Assembly (NCBI RefSeq): GCF_014395975.1
Contig: NZ_CP060714.1
Location: 1,178,001-1,242,000, forward strand
Length of the DNA: 64,000 bases
Direction: 5' to 3'
DNA from: Diaphorobacter ruginosibacter
Lineage (GTDB): Bacteria > Pseudomonadota > Gammaproteobacteria > Burkholderiales > Burkholderiaceae_C
The position numbers were made by a program, and so were the translations under genes. Positions 7,474 to 16,844 of this stretch are shown piece by piece. Numbering within the stretch: position 1 is the stretch's first letter; each line of letters starts with the position of its first letter. The notes beneath the pieces are model-generated. The model was not told where the DNA came from. It made no database searches and saw only the letters and a list, made by a program, of their open reading frames with translations.

Positions 7474-8730
7474 TCAGGGTGCGAGGAACAGCGACTGCAG
7501 GTCGCTCAGGAAGTCGAAGCCGCGTTCGGTCGGCTGGATCTTCAGGCCCTGGCGCAACACCAAGCCCTTGCGCTCGGCCTCTTTCAGGCCGGGCTCGATC
7601 GTGGAGAGGGGTGCGCCCGTGCGCTCCACGAAATCGTCGAGCGAAAAGCCGCTTCTGAGCCGCAAGGCGTTGAGCATGTACTCAAACGGCAGGTCGGCGC
7701 GGCGCACGTCGTCATCCTGCGCGATGGCCATGCCTGCCAGGGCGCCTTCCATGTAGCGCGCTGGATCACGCAGCCGCACCTGGCGTACCACACGGTGAGC
7801 AAAGCTGAGCTTGCTGTGCGCGCCGGCGCCAATGCCCAGGTAGTCGCCGAACTGCCAGTAATTGGTGTTGTGCGCGCAGTCGTGCTGCGCGCGTGCATAG
7901 GCCGAAATCTCGTAGCGATGCATGCCGGCCGCCTCGGTGAGGTCGGTGATGCGGTCGAGCATGTCGTAGGCCGTATCCTCGTCGGGCACGACGGGCGGGA
8001 ACTTGGCGAAATAGGTGTTGGGCTCGATGGTCAGGTGATAGACCGACAGGTGCGGTGGCGCGAACGACAGCGCGGTCTGCAGGTCCCGTTCGAGATCGAG
8101 CAGGCCCTGGCCGGGCAGCGCATACATGATGTCCAGGTTGAAGGTCTCGAAGGACTGCGCGGCTTCCTCGACGGCCGCGAGTGCCTGGGCGCGGTCATGC
8201 ACGCGGCCCAGTGCCTTGAGATAGCGGTCATCGAAGCTCTGCACCCCGATGGAAAGCCGTGTCACACCGGCCGCGCGGTAGGCGCGGAAACGGTCTTTCT
8301 CGAAGGTGCCGGGATTGGCCTCCATGGTGATTTCGCAGTCGGCCTCAAGGCGCAGGCGGGCACGCACGTCGCTCAGCAACTGGTCGATGGACTCGGGCGA
8401 AAACAGGCTGGGCGTACCGCCGCCGATGAAGATGCTGTGCACCGAGCGGCCCCATATCAGGGGCAGCGCTGCTTCGAGATCGGCCATCAGCGCGGCGAGA
8501 TACTGCCTGTGCAATGCGGGCTGGTCCCCGACGCTGCTGCCCGGGCGCACCTCATGCGAGTTGAAGTCGCAGTACGGGCATTTCTTCAGGCACCACGGCA
8601 GGTGGATGTACAGCGACAGGGGCGGCAGCGACTTCAGTTGCAACAGGCCGGGACGCATGTAGTCCTGGATGGATTGGAGTGCCTTGCCGCTCGTTGGCGT
8701 CTCGCTGGCGGGGGTGATGGGAATGCTCAC
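7474..8730 (-). CDS. hemW: HemW-like radical SAM haem chaperone
   Basis: The 418-residue protein has the radical SAM cluster motif CxxxCPYC (Cys47, Cys51, Cys54, followed by DFNSH), the SAM-binding GGGTPSLF segment and the C-terminal HemN-like domain. HemW proteins resemble oxygen-independent coproporphyrinogen oxidase HemN but lack the fourth N-terminal cysteine (HemN has CxxxCxxCxC) and work as haem-inserting chaperones; here the motif is CDF, so HemW rather than HemN. The start is GTG 8730; no ATG gives a full-length protein. It lies 20 bases downstream of rdgB on the same strand, the usual rph-rdgB-hemW order of beta- and gammaproteobacteria. Confidence 0.93.
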   Translation of the reverse strand: MSIPITPASETPTSGKALQSIQDYMRPGLLQLKSLPPLSLYIHLPWCLKKCPYCDFNSHEVRPGSSVGDQPALHRQYLAALMADLEAALPLIWGRSVHSIFIGGGTPSLFSPESIDQLLSDVRARLRLEADCEITMEANPGTFEKDRFRAYRAAGVTRLSIGVQSFDDRYLKALGRVHDRAQALAAVEEAAQSFETFNLDIMYALPGQGLLDLERDLQTALSFAPPHLSVYHLTIEPNTYFAKFPPVVPDEDTAYDMLDRITDLTEAAGMHRYEISAYARAQHDCAHNTNYWQFGDYLGIGAGAHSKLSFAHRVVRQVRLRDPARYMEGALAGMAIAQDDDVRRADLPFEYMLNALRLRSGFSLDDFVERTGAPLSTIEPGLKEAERKGLVLRQGLKIQPTERGFDFLSDLQSLFLAP

Positions 8731-8750
8731 GCTATTGTCTGGGGAAGGAG

Positions 8751-9350
8751 TCAGAGCCAGTTGTCATGCAGCATGTCGAGCAGCTGCTTGGATGCCCGGC
8801 CACGGTGGCTGTATGCGTTCTTCACGGCGGTCGGCAGCTCGGCGAAGGTATGGCCCAGTTCGGGAATGAACATGACGGGATCAAAGCCGAAGCCATTGGC
8901 ACCACGCGGCTCGCGTGTGATTTCTCCGCGCACGCGGCCCACGGCGATCAAGGGCTCGGGATCCTGCGGACTGCGTACGGCCACCAGTGTGCTGACCATG
9001 GTGGCGCGGCGGTTGTCCTTGCCTTCCATCTGCTCGAGCATGGCGCGCACATTGTTGGCATCGCTTTTTTCGTAGCCGAACTGCGTGGCGTAGTAGGCGG
9101 TCTGCACACCTGGCAGTCCGCCGAAAGCTTCCACGCAGATGCCCGCGTCGTCGGCAATCGCCGGCAGTCCCGTGTGCTGTGATGCGAAGCGCGCCTTGGC
9201 GAGCGCGTTCTCGACGAAGGTATGGAAGGGCTCCTCGGCTTCGCCGGTGAAGAGCTGGCCCTGCGGGATCAGCTCCACGCCCAGAGGCTCGAGCATGGAT
9301 TGCAGTTCGGCGAGCTTGCCTTTGTTGTTGGATGCGAGAACGATTTTCAT
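8751..9350 (-). CDS. rdgB: non-canonical purine NTP pyrophosphatase (dITP/XTP)
   Basis: The 199-residue Ham1/RdgB-family enzyme hydrolyses dITP, ITP and XTP to the monophosphate plus pyrophosphate, keeping deaminated purines out of DNA and RNA. The N-terminal SNNKGKLAEL substrate-binding motif (7-16), the catalytic ADDAGICVEAFGG segment and the C-terminal GFGFDPVMFIPE and SHRGRA motifs are all present, and the length is normal. It follows rph by 61 bases and precedes hemW by 20 bases on the same strand, so the three probably form an operon. Confidence 0.95.
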   Translation of the reverse strand: MKIVLASNNKGKLAELQSMLEPLGVELIPQGQLFTGEAEEPFHTFVENALAKARFASQHTGLPAIADDAGICVEAFGGLPGVQTAYYATQFGYEKSDANNVRAMLEQMEGKDNRRATMVSTLVAVRSPQDPEPLIAVGRVRGEITREPRGANGFGFDPVMFIPELGHTFAELPTAVKNAYSHRGRASKQLLDMLHDNWL

Positions 9351-9411
9351 GAGATGCGGGATGTCTTCGGCTCCGCCACCCGAAGAGGGCCGGACGGTGC
9401 CATGGGGCCGG

Positions 9412-10149
9412 TCAGGCGAGTGCCTTCTGCTGCAGGGCGATCAGTTCCGAGATGCCTTTTTCGGCCAGGTTGAGCAACTGGTCCATTTCCTGGCGCGAGA
9501 ACGCGGCGCCTTCCGCCGTGCCCTGGACCTCGATGAAGTGGCCGGCGCCCGTCATCACGACGTTCATGTCGGTGTCGCAGGCGACGTCTTCGCGGTATTC
9601 CAGGTCCAGCATGGGCTGCGCGCCGACGATGCCCACCGAGATGGCTGCCACCTCGTTGATGATGGGAGACTGGGCGATCATGCCCTTGCCCTGCAGTCGG
9701 TTGACCGCATCCTGTGCCGCGACCCAGGCGCCCGTGATGGCCGCGGTGCGCGTGCCGCCATCCGCCTGGATCACGTCGCAATCGAGCTGGATGGTGCGCT
9801 CGCCAAGCAGCCGAAGGTCGAATGCCGCGCGCAGGCTGCGGCCGATGAGGCGCTGGATTTCCTGCGTGCGGCCGGTCTGCTTGCCGCGTGCGGCTTCACG
9901 GTCGCTGCGCGTGTGCGTGGCCCGCGGCAGCATGCCGTACTCGGCGGTGACCCAGCCTTCGCCGCTGCCGCGTTTGTGCGGGGGTACGCGCTCTTCGACC
10001 GATGCCGTGCACAGCACCTTGGTGTTGCCGAATTCGATCAGCACGGAACCTTCGGCATGCATGGTGTAGTTGCGCGTGATGCGCACCGCGCGCAGTTCGT
10101 CGTTGGCGCGACCGATGCGGGCGAAGGGGGTGTCCGGTGTGGTGCTCAT
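9412..10149 (-). CDS. rph: ribonuclease PH
   Basis: The 245-residue phosphorolytic exoribonuclease trims the 3' ends of tRNA precursors. The protein begins [20 protein letters not shown] and carries the family's phosphate and RNA-binding stretches ([51 protein letters not shown]). I take ATG 10149: the frame is open upstream to 10326, but the extra 59 residues are unlike any RNase PH. It heads the rph-rdgB-hemW run. The Glu-Tyr-Gly-Met segment and complete length suggest an active enzyme. Confidence 0.95.
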   Translation of the reverse strand: MSTTPDTPFARIGRANDELRAVRITRNYTMHAEGSVLIEFGNTKVLCTASVEERVPPHKRGSGEGWVTAEYGMLPRATHTRSDREAARGKQTGRTQEIQRLIGRSLRAAFDLRLLGERTIQLDCDVIQADGGTRTAAITGAWVAAQDAVNRLQGKGMIAQSPIINEVAAISVGIVGAQPMLDLEYREDVACDTDMNVVMTGAGHFIEVQGTAEGAAFSRQEMDQLLNLAEKGISELIALQQKALA

Positions 10150-10395
10150 GGTGGTGCTCCTGCGGCGAGGCCAGATGCATGGCCGCATGTCGTGTGGCTG
10201 GAAATCGCGTTCAAATTGTCTGCAAGGGCCTGGTGCTCGCGACCGGGGGGGCAGGAGGCCGTCATGAAGAGGGCATCGCCCGCGCCGTGCGTGCCGGTGC
10301 GCGGGTAGGTCACCGTTTCGGGGCACTGGCAGCGCAGCAACCGGCGCGCGGCTCTCGCGGGACGCCGATGCAGGTAAACCGCAATTGTGCGCCTT

Positions 10396-11316
10396 TCAGA
10401 ACTTGCGCGCAGCGGAGGTACGGCGAATGGCCTCGTTGATCTCGGCAATGGAGCGTTCGATGGCTTCGTCATCGAGCTCGTCCACATCCTCCGGAAAGCT
10501 GCTGTTGTCCAGCAGGCTGGCCTGGATGGTGGAGGCGAACACATCCTCCTGGATGTCGTCCGTGGAGATGCCCATTGTCGAGGCGAACTGGTCGGGCATT
10601 TCCCACTCCATCGCGACGACCGTGACGTTGTCGCTGGAGCTGCCTGCCTCGCGCAGGGCGTCCTCCACCAGGTTGGGTACTGCCTCCGAGACGGTATGCC
10701 GGCCGAGTTCGGCAGATATCTTGTCGTCGTCCAGGGCACCCCACAGCCCGTCGGAGCACAGCAGGATGCGGTCGCCCTGCTCGAGCAGCATCGGATCGCT
10801 GACGTCGAATACCGGCTTGGACGGCGATCCGAGGCAGGTGAACAGCACGTTGCGGTTGATGTTTTCAAGGCCCTGGAATGACGCGTTGCGCAGCTCCATG
10901 TAGGAGTGGTCGCGTGTGCGCATGAGCATCTGGCCATCACGCACCATGTACAGCCGCGAGTCGCCGCAGTGGATCCACTGCGCGCGCCCATCCTGCACGA
11001 CGGCCGCCACCAGCGTGGTACGCGGCGAGTCGCCGAGCGAACGGTCGCTGGTGTAGCGCAGGATCTGGTGGTGCGCGGCGAGCAGCGCGGAAGTCAGGAA
11101 CGCGGGGACATCGGCCAGAGCCGGCTTGGCTTCGCGCTGGAACAGGGCGGAAACCGTCTGGATGGCGATCTGCGCCGCCACTTCGCCGTCGGGGTGGCCC
11201 CCCATGCCGTCGGCCAGCACGAACAGGCCGGCCTCCCGGGTGTAGCAATAGCCCATGCGGTCTTCGTTCTTCTCGCGGCCGCCCCGGCGGCTGATCTGGA
11301 AAACTGAGAATTTCAT
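10396..11316 (-). CDS. PP2C-family serine/threonine protein phosphatase
   Basis: The 306-residue protein is a metal-dependent PP2C phosphatase: Asp19 in EKNEDR, Asp36-Gly37 in LADGMGGH, then GDSRLYMV, LLCSDGLWG and SSDNVTVV are the metal- and phosphate-binding motifs in the right order. About 60 residues beyond the catalytic domain form an acidic tail (DDIQED, EDVDELDDEAIERSIAEINEAI). It removes phosphate from Ser/Thr, presumably including the partner kinase and its targets. Its ATG overlaps the stop of the kinase gene as ATGA (11313-11316). No type VI secretion genes, the common context for Stp1/PppA homologues, are in view, so the pair is free-standing here. Confidence 0.92.
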   Translation of the reverse strand: MKFSVFQISRRGGREKNEDRMGYCYTREAGLFVLADGMGGHPDGEVAAQIAIQTVSALFQREAKPALADVPAFLTSALLAAHHQILRYTSDRSLGDSPRTTLVAAVVQDGRAQWIHCGDSRLYMVRDGQMLMRTRDHSYMELRNASFQGLENINRNVLFTCLGSPSKPVFDVSDPMLLEQGDRILLCSDGLWGALDDDKISAELGRHTVSEAVPNLVEDALREAGSSSDNVTVVAMEWEMPDQFASTMGISTDDIQEDVFASTIQASLLDNSSFPEDVDELDDEAIERSIAEINEAIRRTSAARKF

Positions 11317-12320
11317 TGGATCTTCCCTGGGCCGCTGCCGACCTTGAGCGCGTTGCCGCGTGTATCGGCGACCAGTGTGTCGAGCTGCAGGCGCATTTTC
11401 TCCGCGACGGTGAGCTTGGTATAGCGACGCTCGCCTTCACGGCTGAGCTCCTTCTGAAGTGCGAACACGGACTGCGGGCGCGACAGCGGATCGAGGGCCA
11501 TGCACCACTCCACCACCTCGATCAGGTTGTCGGAGTAGAGGCCGCGCATCTTGGACAGCGCCGCGGTCAGGCGATCCTTGTCCGAGCGCTGGGTGGCCTC
11601 GGTGGGTGGGTAGCCGTGCATGCACGCATAGATGCAGGCGCCGATGGCATAGATGTCGGTCCAGGGGCCCATCTGCGAATCCCGGCGGTACATCTCGGGC
11701 GCGGCAAAGCCGGGCGTGTACATGGGTCGGATGAAGTTGCCCTCCTTGGACAGCACCTCGCGGGCTGCGCCGAAGTCGATCATGACGGCGCGGTCGTCGT
11801 CGGTGATGAAGATATTGGCGGGCTTGATATCCAGGTGCAGCATCTTGTGCTGGTGCACGATGCGCAGGCCCCGCAGCACCTCGTCGAACAGCGAACGGAT
11901 GGTCGATTCGCGGAAGATCTTCTGTGCCTTCTGCTCGCGCGCGGTGATGATGAAGTCCTGCAGAGTGGCCCCCTCCAGGTAGTTCATCACCATGTAGACG
12001 GTTTCGTTCTCGCGAAAGAAGTTCAGCACGCTGACCACCGAAGGGTGGGAGATCTGCGCAAGCGAGCGACCTTCTTCGAAAAAACTCTTGAGGCCCAGGC
12101 GGTAGAGCGAAAGCTTTTCGGGCGCGACGGTGGGGGCGAGCTCGCCGGGAGCCCGCGTGGCCAGCGAGGAGGGCAGGTATTCCTTGATCGCGACCGGCTG
12201 GTCGTCGGTGCCCAGCGCCTGGTAGACCACGCCGAAGCCTCCGGCGGCCACGCGGCGCACGACGCGATAGCCGCCGATGACGGTATCTGGAGGGAGGGGG
12301 GCTGGCTTGATTTTCGACAT
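11313..12320 (-). CDS. eukaryotic-like serine/threonine protein kinase
   Basis: The 335-residue kinase has a glycine loop (AAGGFGVVY, 25-33), the ATP lysine in VAIKEY (Lys46), the catalytic loop HLDIKPAN (Asp164, Lys166, Asn169) and the DFG motif at 182-184, followed by an APE segment (FAAPEMY). HRD is replaced by HLD, so it is a non-RD-type kinase that may not need activation-loop phosphorylation. There is no transmembrane segment or sensor domain; the C-terminus ends in a short helical tail. It precedes and overlaps the PP2C gene by four bases, giving a kinase/phosphatase pair made in step. It is divergent from yicC with only 78 bases between. Substrates are unknown. Confidence 0.93.
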   Translation of the reverse strand: MSKIKPAPLPPDTVIGGYRVVRRVAAGGFGVVYQALGTDDQPVAIKEYLPSSLATRAPGELAPTVAPEKLSLYRLGLKSFFEEGRSLAQISHPSVVSVLNFFRENETVYMVMNYLEGATLQDFIITAREQKAQKIFRESTIRSLFDEVLRGLRIVHQHKMLHLDIKPANIFITDDDRAVMIDFGAAREVLSKEGNFIRPMYTPGFAAPEMYRRDSQMGPWTDIYAIGACIYACMHGYPPTEATQRSDKDRLTAALSKMRGLYSDNLIEVVEWCMALDPLSRPQSVFALQKELSREGERRYTKLTVAEKMRLQLDTLVADTRGNALKVGSGPGKIQ

Positions 12321-12398
12321 ATGGCAGTGGATGCAATCAGGGCTCGGTCAGAACCCGGATAATCGCCGGATTGCAAGCAACCAAACACCGAAAGTCCC

Positions 12399-13310
12399 AT
12401 GGCAGTTTACAGCATGACAGGGTATGCCAGCGCTCAGCTGGAGGCACTCGTGAACGAAGAGCGACAAAACGCGCCGCATCGTCAACTGGGATTGGAGATC
12501 CGCTCGGTCAACAGCCGTTTTCTGGACCTTTCTTTCCGCCTGGCGGAAGAATTGCGCGCTCAGGAACCGATGTTGCGCGCGCTGCTGACCGCCAAGCTCA
12601 AGCGCGGCAAGGTGGAGGTGCGGGCGTTCTTCGCGGAGACGGGAGACAGCGGCTCGCTGCCCGACCCTTCGCCGCAGGTGCTGCAGCGCCTGTGCTCGAT
12701 CCAGGACACCGTCAAGGCCTGGTTGCCCGATGCCGCCCCGCTGAGCGTGTCGGATGTGTTGCGCCTGTCCTTGGCGGGCTCCGCACCGGCTGCGGACTGG
12801 TCGGAACAGCTCAAGAAACTGGCCCAGGGAGCGCTCAAGGACCTGACGACCGCCCGCGAGCGCGAGGGCGAGCGGCTTGCCGCCACGCTGCTCGACCGCG
12901 TGAGCCAGTTGCGTGCCCTGGCCAAGCAGGCCGGTCCGCTGGTGCCGCAACTGGTGGAGCAGCAGCGCCAGCGCTTCATGGAGCGCTGGAAGGAGGCCAT
13001 GGGCCTTGCGGAGGGCAGCGTGGCGCCCGAGATGGCGCAGGATCGCGCGCTCACCGAGGCCACCGCGTTTGCCATCCGCATCGACGTTGCCGAGGAACTC
13101 ACGCGTCTTGATTCGCACCTCGACGAGATCGAGCATCTGCTGAAGAAGGGGGGCGAGGTCGGCAAGCGCCTTGATTTCCTGATCCAGGAACTGCACCGCG
13201 AGGCGAATACGCTCGGCTCCAAGTCCGCCGCGATGGAACTGACCAAAATTAGCGTGGATATGAAAGTGCTAATCGAGCAGATGCGGGAGCAGGTGCAGAA
13301 CATCGAGTGA
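12399..13310 (+). CDS. yicC: YicC-family endoribonuclease
   Basis: The 303-residue protein starts [12 protein letters not shown], the classic YicC opening, and ends in the conserved DUF1732 segment ([25 protein letters not shown]). Members are RNA endonucleases involved in small-RNA turnover; YicC of E. coli helps degrade RyhB. It lies just upstream of gmk, the widespread yicC-gmk-rpoZ-spoT arrangement. It is slightly longer than the E. coli protein (287 residues) because of a short insertion ([11 protein letters not shown]) near residue 20. Confidence 0.93.
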   Translation: MAVYSMTGYASAQLEALVNEERQNAPHRQLGLEIRSVNSRFLDLSFRLAEELRAQEPMLRALLTAKLKRGKVEVRAFFAETGDSGSLPDPSPQVLQRLCSIQDTVKAWLPDAAPLSVSDVLRLSLAGSAPAADWSEQLKKLAQGALKDLTTAREREGERLAATLLDRVSQLRALAKQAGPLVPQLVEQQRQRFMERWKEAMGLAEGSVAPEMAQDRALTEATAFAIRIDVAEELTRLDSHLDEIEHLLKKGGEVGKRLDFLIQELHREANTLGSKSAAMELTKISVDMKVLIEQMREQVQNIE

Positions 13311-13345
13311 TAATTCCGTTTTGGAAGCGCAATGCGCTCGAATCT

Positions 13346-13966
13346 ATGGACTATCCAGGAAACCTCTATGTAGTGTCTGCCCCGAGCGGGGCAGGTAAAT
13401 CCAGTCTGGTGAAGGCCCTTCGGGAATTGGACTCGCTCGTCCAGCCTTCCGTTTCGCACACCACCCGCGCCCCGCGCGGGCAGGAAAAGCACGGGCGGGA
13501 GTATTTTTTCACCTCCGACCAGGAGTTCGACGCCATGGTGGCAGCCAATGGCTTCGTCGAATGGGCGAATGTTCATGGCCGCCGCTACGGCACCTCCCGG
13601 AAGGCCATCGAGGATCGCGTGGGGCAAGGCTCCGACGTCATTCTCGAGATCGACTTTCAGGGCGCCATGCAGGTCAAGAAGACCTTTGCCAATGCCGTGC
13701 TGATCTTCATCCTGCCTCCCAGCTGGGAGGAACTGCGCTCGCGCCTTGAGCGGCGCGGAGAGGACGAGGCCGCCGTGATCGAAACCCGGCTGGTGAATGC
13801 CGCGGAAGAGATGGCGCAGGCGTGCAATTTCGACTTCGTTATAATCAATGAAGTTTTTGAACGCGCGCTTTTCGACCTGAAGAGCATCGTTCACGCGCAG
13901 CGTCTGAAGTACGCCGCCCAGCGCAGAGCCCGGGCCGATACTTTCGAGTCGCTCCACATCCCCTGA
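13346..13966 (+). CDS. gmk: guanylate kinase
   Basis: The 206-residue enzyme phosphorylates GMP to GDP with ATP. The P-loop [10 protein letters not shown] is at residues 11-20, the GMP-binding segments [20 protein letters not shown] and the lid RLERRGED follow in order, and the length is normal. I chose ATG 13346, 35 bases after yicC; an in-frame start at 13307 would overlap the yicC stop and add 13 residues not seen in the family. GDP and GTP made here feed the (p)ppGpp enzyme encoded two genes on. Confidence 0.96.
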   Translation: MDYPGNLYVVSAPSGAGKSSLVKALRELDSLVQPSVSHTTRAPRGQEKHGREYFFTSDQEFDAMVAANGFVEWANVHGRRYGTSRKAIEDRVGQGSDVILEIDFQGAMQVKKTFANAVLIFILPPSWEELRSRLERRGEDEAAVIETRLVNAAEEMAQACNFDFVIINEVFERALFDLKSIVHAQRLKYAAQRRARADTFESLHIP

Positions 13967-13987
13967 ACTGGATCCCCGGAGAATCAC

Positions 13988-14191
13988 ATGGCCCGCATCA
14001 CTGTGGAAGACTGCCTCGAGCAGATCCCCAACCGTTTTCAACTGGTTCTGGCTGCGACGTATCGCGCTCGCATGCTCAGCCAGGGGCATTCCCCCAAGAT
14101 CGAAAGCCGCAACAAGCCGGCCGTGACCGCGCTGCGTGAAATTGCTGCGGGCAAGGTGGGCTTGGAAATGCTCAAGAAGGTTCCGGGCTGA
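13988..14191 (+). CDS. rpoZ: RNA polymerase omega subunit
   Basis: The 67-residue protein [21 protein letters not shown]... is a standard omega subunit, which wraps the C-terminal tail of beta-prime, helps assemble RNA polymerase and contributes to ppGpp binding. It lies 21 bases after gmk with a CCCCGGAGA ribosome binding site, and is followed by an intrinsic terminator, so yicC-gmk-rpoZ probably form one transcript. Confidence 0.97.
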   Translation: MARITVEDCLEQIPNRFQLVLAATYRARMLSQGHSPKIESRNKPAVTALREIAAGKVGLEMLKKVPG

Positions 14192-14221
14192 TCGCTATCG
14201 GCACACGGAGTCTTCCTCCAG

Positions 14222-14251
14222 AAAAAAAGCACCGCCAAGCGGTGCTTTTTT
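14222..14251 (+). terminator. intrinsic terminator after rpoZ
   Basis: Stem GCACCGC (14229-14235) / GCGGTGC (14239-14245) with a CAA loop is flanked by seven A before and six T after, so it can work in the forward direction and to some extent in both. It lies 37 bases after the rpoZ stop. Confidence 0.9.
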
Positions 14252-14549
14252 GTTTTTGCTAGCCTGTAAAGGGGATGCTGCAACTGGACAACCGGATTCA
14301 CGATCCGGATGGGTGGCTTGTGTGCGACAGCGCTTTCCCTTGTCTACGTGGAAACGCGTTGCACATGAAGTGCGCAGGTTTGTTATGCTGTTTGCTGCAT
14401 TGCAATATGTTTTTTTTAAGCAACAACCTACAGCAATAGCACTTGAAATCGGTTGGGAGCGATTCAAATTCAGAGTTGATGGCACAAGATGTGCCATGCG
14501 CTCTCTGTGTTCATCGTTTTTTGCTAAAGCTATTTGAGGGCATGAAGTA
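14252..14549. other. intergenic region upstream of spoT
   Basis: Some 300 bases between the rpoZ terminator and spoT hold no convincing gene. The stretch is clearly more AT-rich than the flanks (a run of eight T at about 14411-14418) and must carry the spoT promoter, but I see no clear -35/-10 pair. A GAGGG sequence just before the GTG start is the likely ribosome binding site. Confidence 0.6.
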
Positions 14550-16817
14550 GTGTCGAACCAGGCATCAGCGACTCAGTCGAATGTCAGCGCTCCGGCCAAG
14601 CCGGCGGGTGCTGGAGCGGCGGCAGCCAACGCGGCTGCGGCCAGCTTTGCCGCGCTTCTGGAGAAGCTCGACTATCTGGACGACGCGAGCATCGAGCAGG
14701 TGCGCCAGGCCTACCGTTTCGCCGACCAGGCCCATCTCGGGCAGATGCGCAACAGCGGCGAGCCCTACATCACCCACCCGATCGCCGTGGCCGCGCTGTG
14801 CGCGAGCTGGAAGCTCGATGCCCAGGCGCTGAGCGCGGCGCTGCTGCACGACGCGATGGAGGATTGCGGCGTCACCAAGTCCGATCTGGTGACGCGTTTC
14901 GGTGCATCGGTTGCCGAAATGGTCGATGGCTTGACCAAGCTCGACAAGCTGCAGTTCGACACGCGCGAGGAAAACCAGGCGGAGTCGTTCCGCAAGATGC
15001 TGCTGGCCATGGCGCGCGATGTGCGCGTCATCCTCATCAAGCTGGCGGACCGCACGCACAACATGCGAACGCTGGACGACATGCCGCGCTCCAAGTGGCG
15101 CCGTATTTCGTCCGAAACGCTCGATATCTACGTACCGATCGCACACCGCCTCGGTCTGAACCAGACCTTCCGCGAGCTGCAGGAGCTGGCCTTCCGCCAC
15201 CTGCACCCCTGGCGCTATGCCACGCTGGAAAAGGCGGTGAACAGGGCGCGCAGCCGCCGCCGCGACCTGGTGACGAAGGTGCAGGCCGAGGTGGACCTGG
15301 CCTTCGGCCGCATCGGCATGAACGTGCGCCTGGCCGGCCGTGAAAAGACCATGTTCTCGATCTACGAGAAGATGACCGAGAAGCACCTGAGTTTCGCCAA
15401 GGTCACCGACATCTACGGCTTCCGCGTGATCGTGCCGACGGTGACCGACTGCTACACCGCGCTGGGTGTGCTGCACCAGATGTACAAGCCGGTGCCGGGC
15501 AAGTTCAAGGACCACATCGCGATCGCCAAGGTCAATGGCTACCAGTCGCTGCACACCACGCTGGTGGGGCCGGCGGGCGTCAACATCGAGTTCCAGATCC
15601 GCACGGAAGAGATGAACGTGGTGGCCGAGGCCGGCGTGGCGGCGCACTGGCTCTACAAGGAGGTCGGCGGCGCGGGCGCGTCCTCGGTCGAGCGCATGGG
15701 CACGAAGTGGCTGCAGTCGCTGCTCGACATCCAGAACGAGACCCGCGATGCGGCGGAGTTCTGGGACCATGTGCGCGTCGATCTGTTCCCCGACGCCGTC
15801 TATGTCTTCACGCCCAAGAGCCAGATCATGGCATTGCCGCGCGGCGCGACCGTGGTCGATTTTGCCTATGCGGTGCATACAGACGTGGGCGATCGTGCCG
15901 TGGCTGCCAAGATCAATGGCGAGCAGGTGCCGCTGCGCACCGAGCTGAGAAATGGCGACGTGGTCGAGATCATTTCCATGCCGGATTCGCACCCGAACCC
16001 GGCATGGCTGGCCTTTGTGCGCACGGGGCGCGCGCGCTCCAAGATCCGTCGCTACCTCAAGACGATGGAGCTGACCGAATCCGCGAGCCTTGGCGAGAAA
16101 CTGCTCACTCAGGCCGTGCGTGCGGAAGGCATGGAAGGCCTGCCCGACGAGGATGCGCAGTCCGGCATCTGGGAGAAGCTCCTGCGATTCACGGGCAGCC
16201 GCACACGCTCCGAGTTGATGACCGATATCGGCCTTGGAAAGCGCGTTGCGAGCATCGTTGCCAAGCGCATGGCGCTGCTGATGTCCGAGGATGGCCAGCG
16301 TCCCGACGCACTGCTGCTCACGCGGGAGCGCTACAGCTCGCACGAGACCATTTCCCAGGGCGGCATCACGCTCGATGGCAGCGAAGGCGCCTCGGTGCAG
16401 TACGCCCAATGCTGCCGGCCGGTTCCGGGGGATCCGATCACCGGGTATCTGGGGCGGGGAGAGGGCCTGGTGGTGCACAACGCACGCTGTGCCGTCGCGC
16501 AGAAGCTGCAGGCCAAGGATGGAGATCGATTCATCTCGGTCGATTGGGCGGAGGAGCCTTCACGCACATTCGAAACCGGCATCGTCGTGACCGTGACCAA
16601 TGGCAAGGGCGTTCTGGCGCGTGTGGCGGCGGAGCTGGCCAATTCCGAGGCGGACATTGTGCGTGTGGAGATGGAAGGGGAGGCGATGGAGGAGACCATC
16701 GATCTGCGCTTCCTCATCATGGTGCAGGATGCCACGCACCTCGAGGCGATCCTGCGCAATCTGCGCCGCACACATTCCGTGCTGCGCGTGCTGCGGGAAA
16801 TCCCGCTGGCGGCCTGA
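14550..16817 (+). CDS. spoT: bifunctional (p)ppGpp synthetase/hydrolase
   Basis: The 755-residue Rel/SpoT protein makes and destroys the stringent-response alarmone. The hydrolase domain is intact (His76, the HD pair His100-Asp101 in LLHDAMEDCG, and RTHNMRTL at 168-175). The synthetase domain covers about 255-370 with KFKDHIA (318-324), NGYQSLHT and EFQIRT (347-352); KFKD is the RxKD-type charge pattern of bifunctional enzymes rather than the ExDD of RelA. TGS (about 410-470), helical and ACT (about 680-755) domains follow. An Ala-rich 30-residue N-terminal extension precedes the HD domain. The start is GTG 14550. It is transcribed separately from rpoZ. Confidence 0.96.
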   Translation: MSNQASATQSNVSAPAKPAGAGAAAANAAAASFAALLEKLDYLDDASIEQVRQAYRFADQAHLGQMRNSGEPYITHPIAVAALCASWKLDAQALSAALLHDAMEDCGVTKSDLVTRFGASVAEMVDGLTKLDKLQFDTREENQAESFRKMLLAMARDVRVILIKLADRTHNMRTLDDMPRSKWRRISSETLDIYVPIAHRLGLNQTFRELQELAFRHLHPWRYATLEKAVNRARSRRRDLVTKVQAEVDLAFGRIGMNVRLAGREKTMFSIYEKMTEKHLSFAKVTDIYGFRVIVPTVTDCYTALGVLHQMYKPVPGKFKDHIAIAKVNGYQSLHTTLVGPAGVNIEFQIRTEEMNVVAEAGVAAHWLYKEVGGAGASSVERMGTKWLQSLLDIQNETRDAAEFWDHVRVDLFPDAVYVFTPKSQIMALPRGATVVDFAYAVHTDVGDRAVAAKINGEQVPLRTELRNGDVVEIISMPDSHPNPAWLAFVRTGRARSKIRRYLKTMELTESASLGEKLLTQAVRAEGMEGLPDEDAQSGIWEKLLRFTGSRTRSELMTDIGLGKRVASIVAKRMALLMSEDGQRPDALLLTRERYSSHETISQGGITLDGSEGASVQYAQCCRPVPGDPITGYLGRGEGLVVHNARCAVAQKLQAKDGDRFISVDWAEEPSRTFETGIVVTVTNGKGVLARVAAELANSEADIVRVEMEGEAMEETIDLRFLIMVQDATHLEAILRNLRRTHSVLRVLREIPLAA

Positions 16818-16844
16818 ACCCTTCAGGCCGACTCCACCCGCCGA

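Noticed and set aside
13849..13854. TATAAT inside gmk as a separate rpoZ promoter
   Set aside because: No -35 element at a suitable distance was found, and the codons are needed for the gmk product; I could not support it.
12560..14089. Open frame of about 509 codons on the minus strand across yicC and gmk
   Set aside because: It crosses two conserved genes on the other strand and has no family resemblance.
14229..14245. rpoZ-downstream stem as part of a CRISPR or repeat array
   Set aside because: It is a single hairpin with A and T runs, a standard intrinsic terminator; no array of spaced repeats exists in the window.
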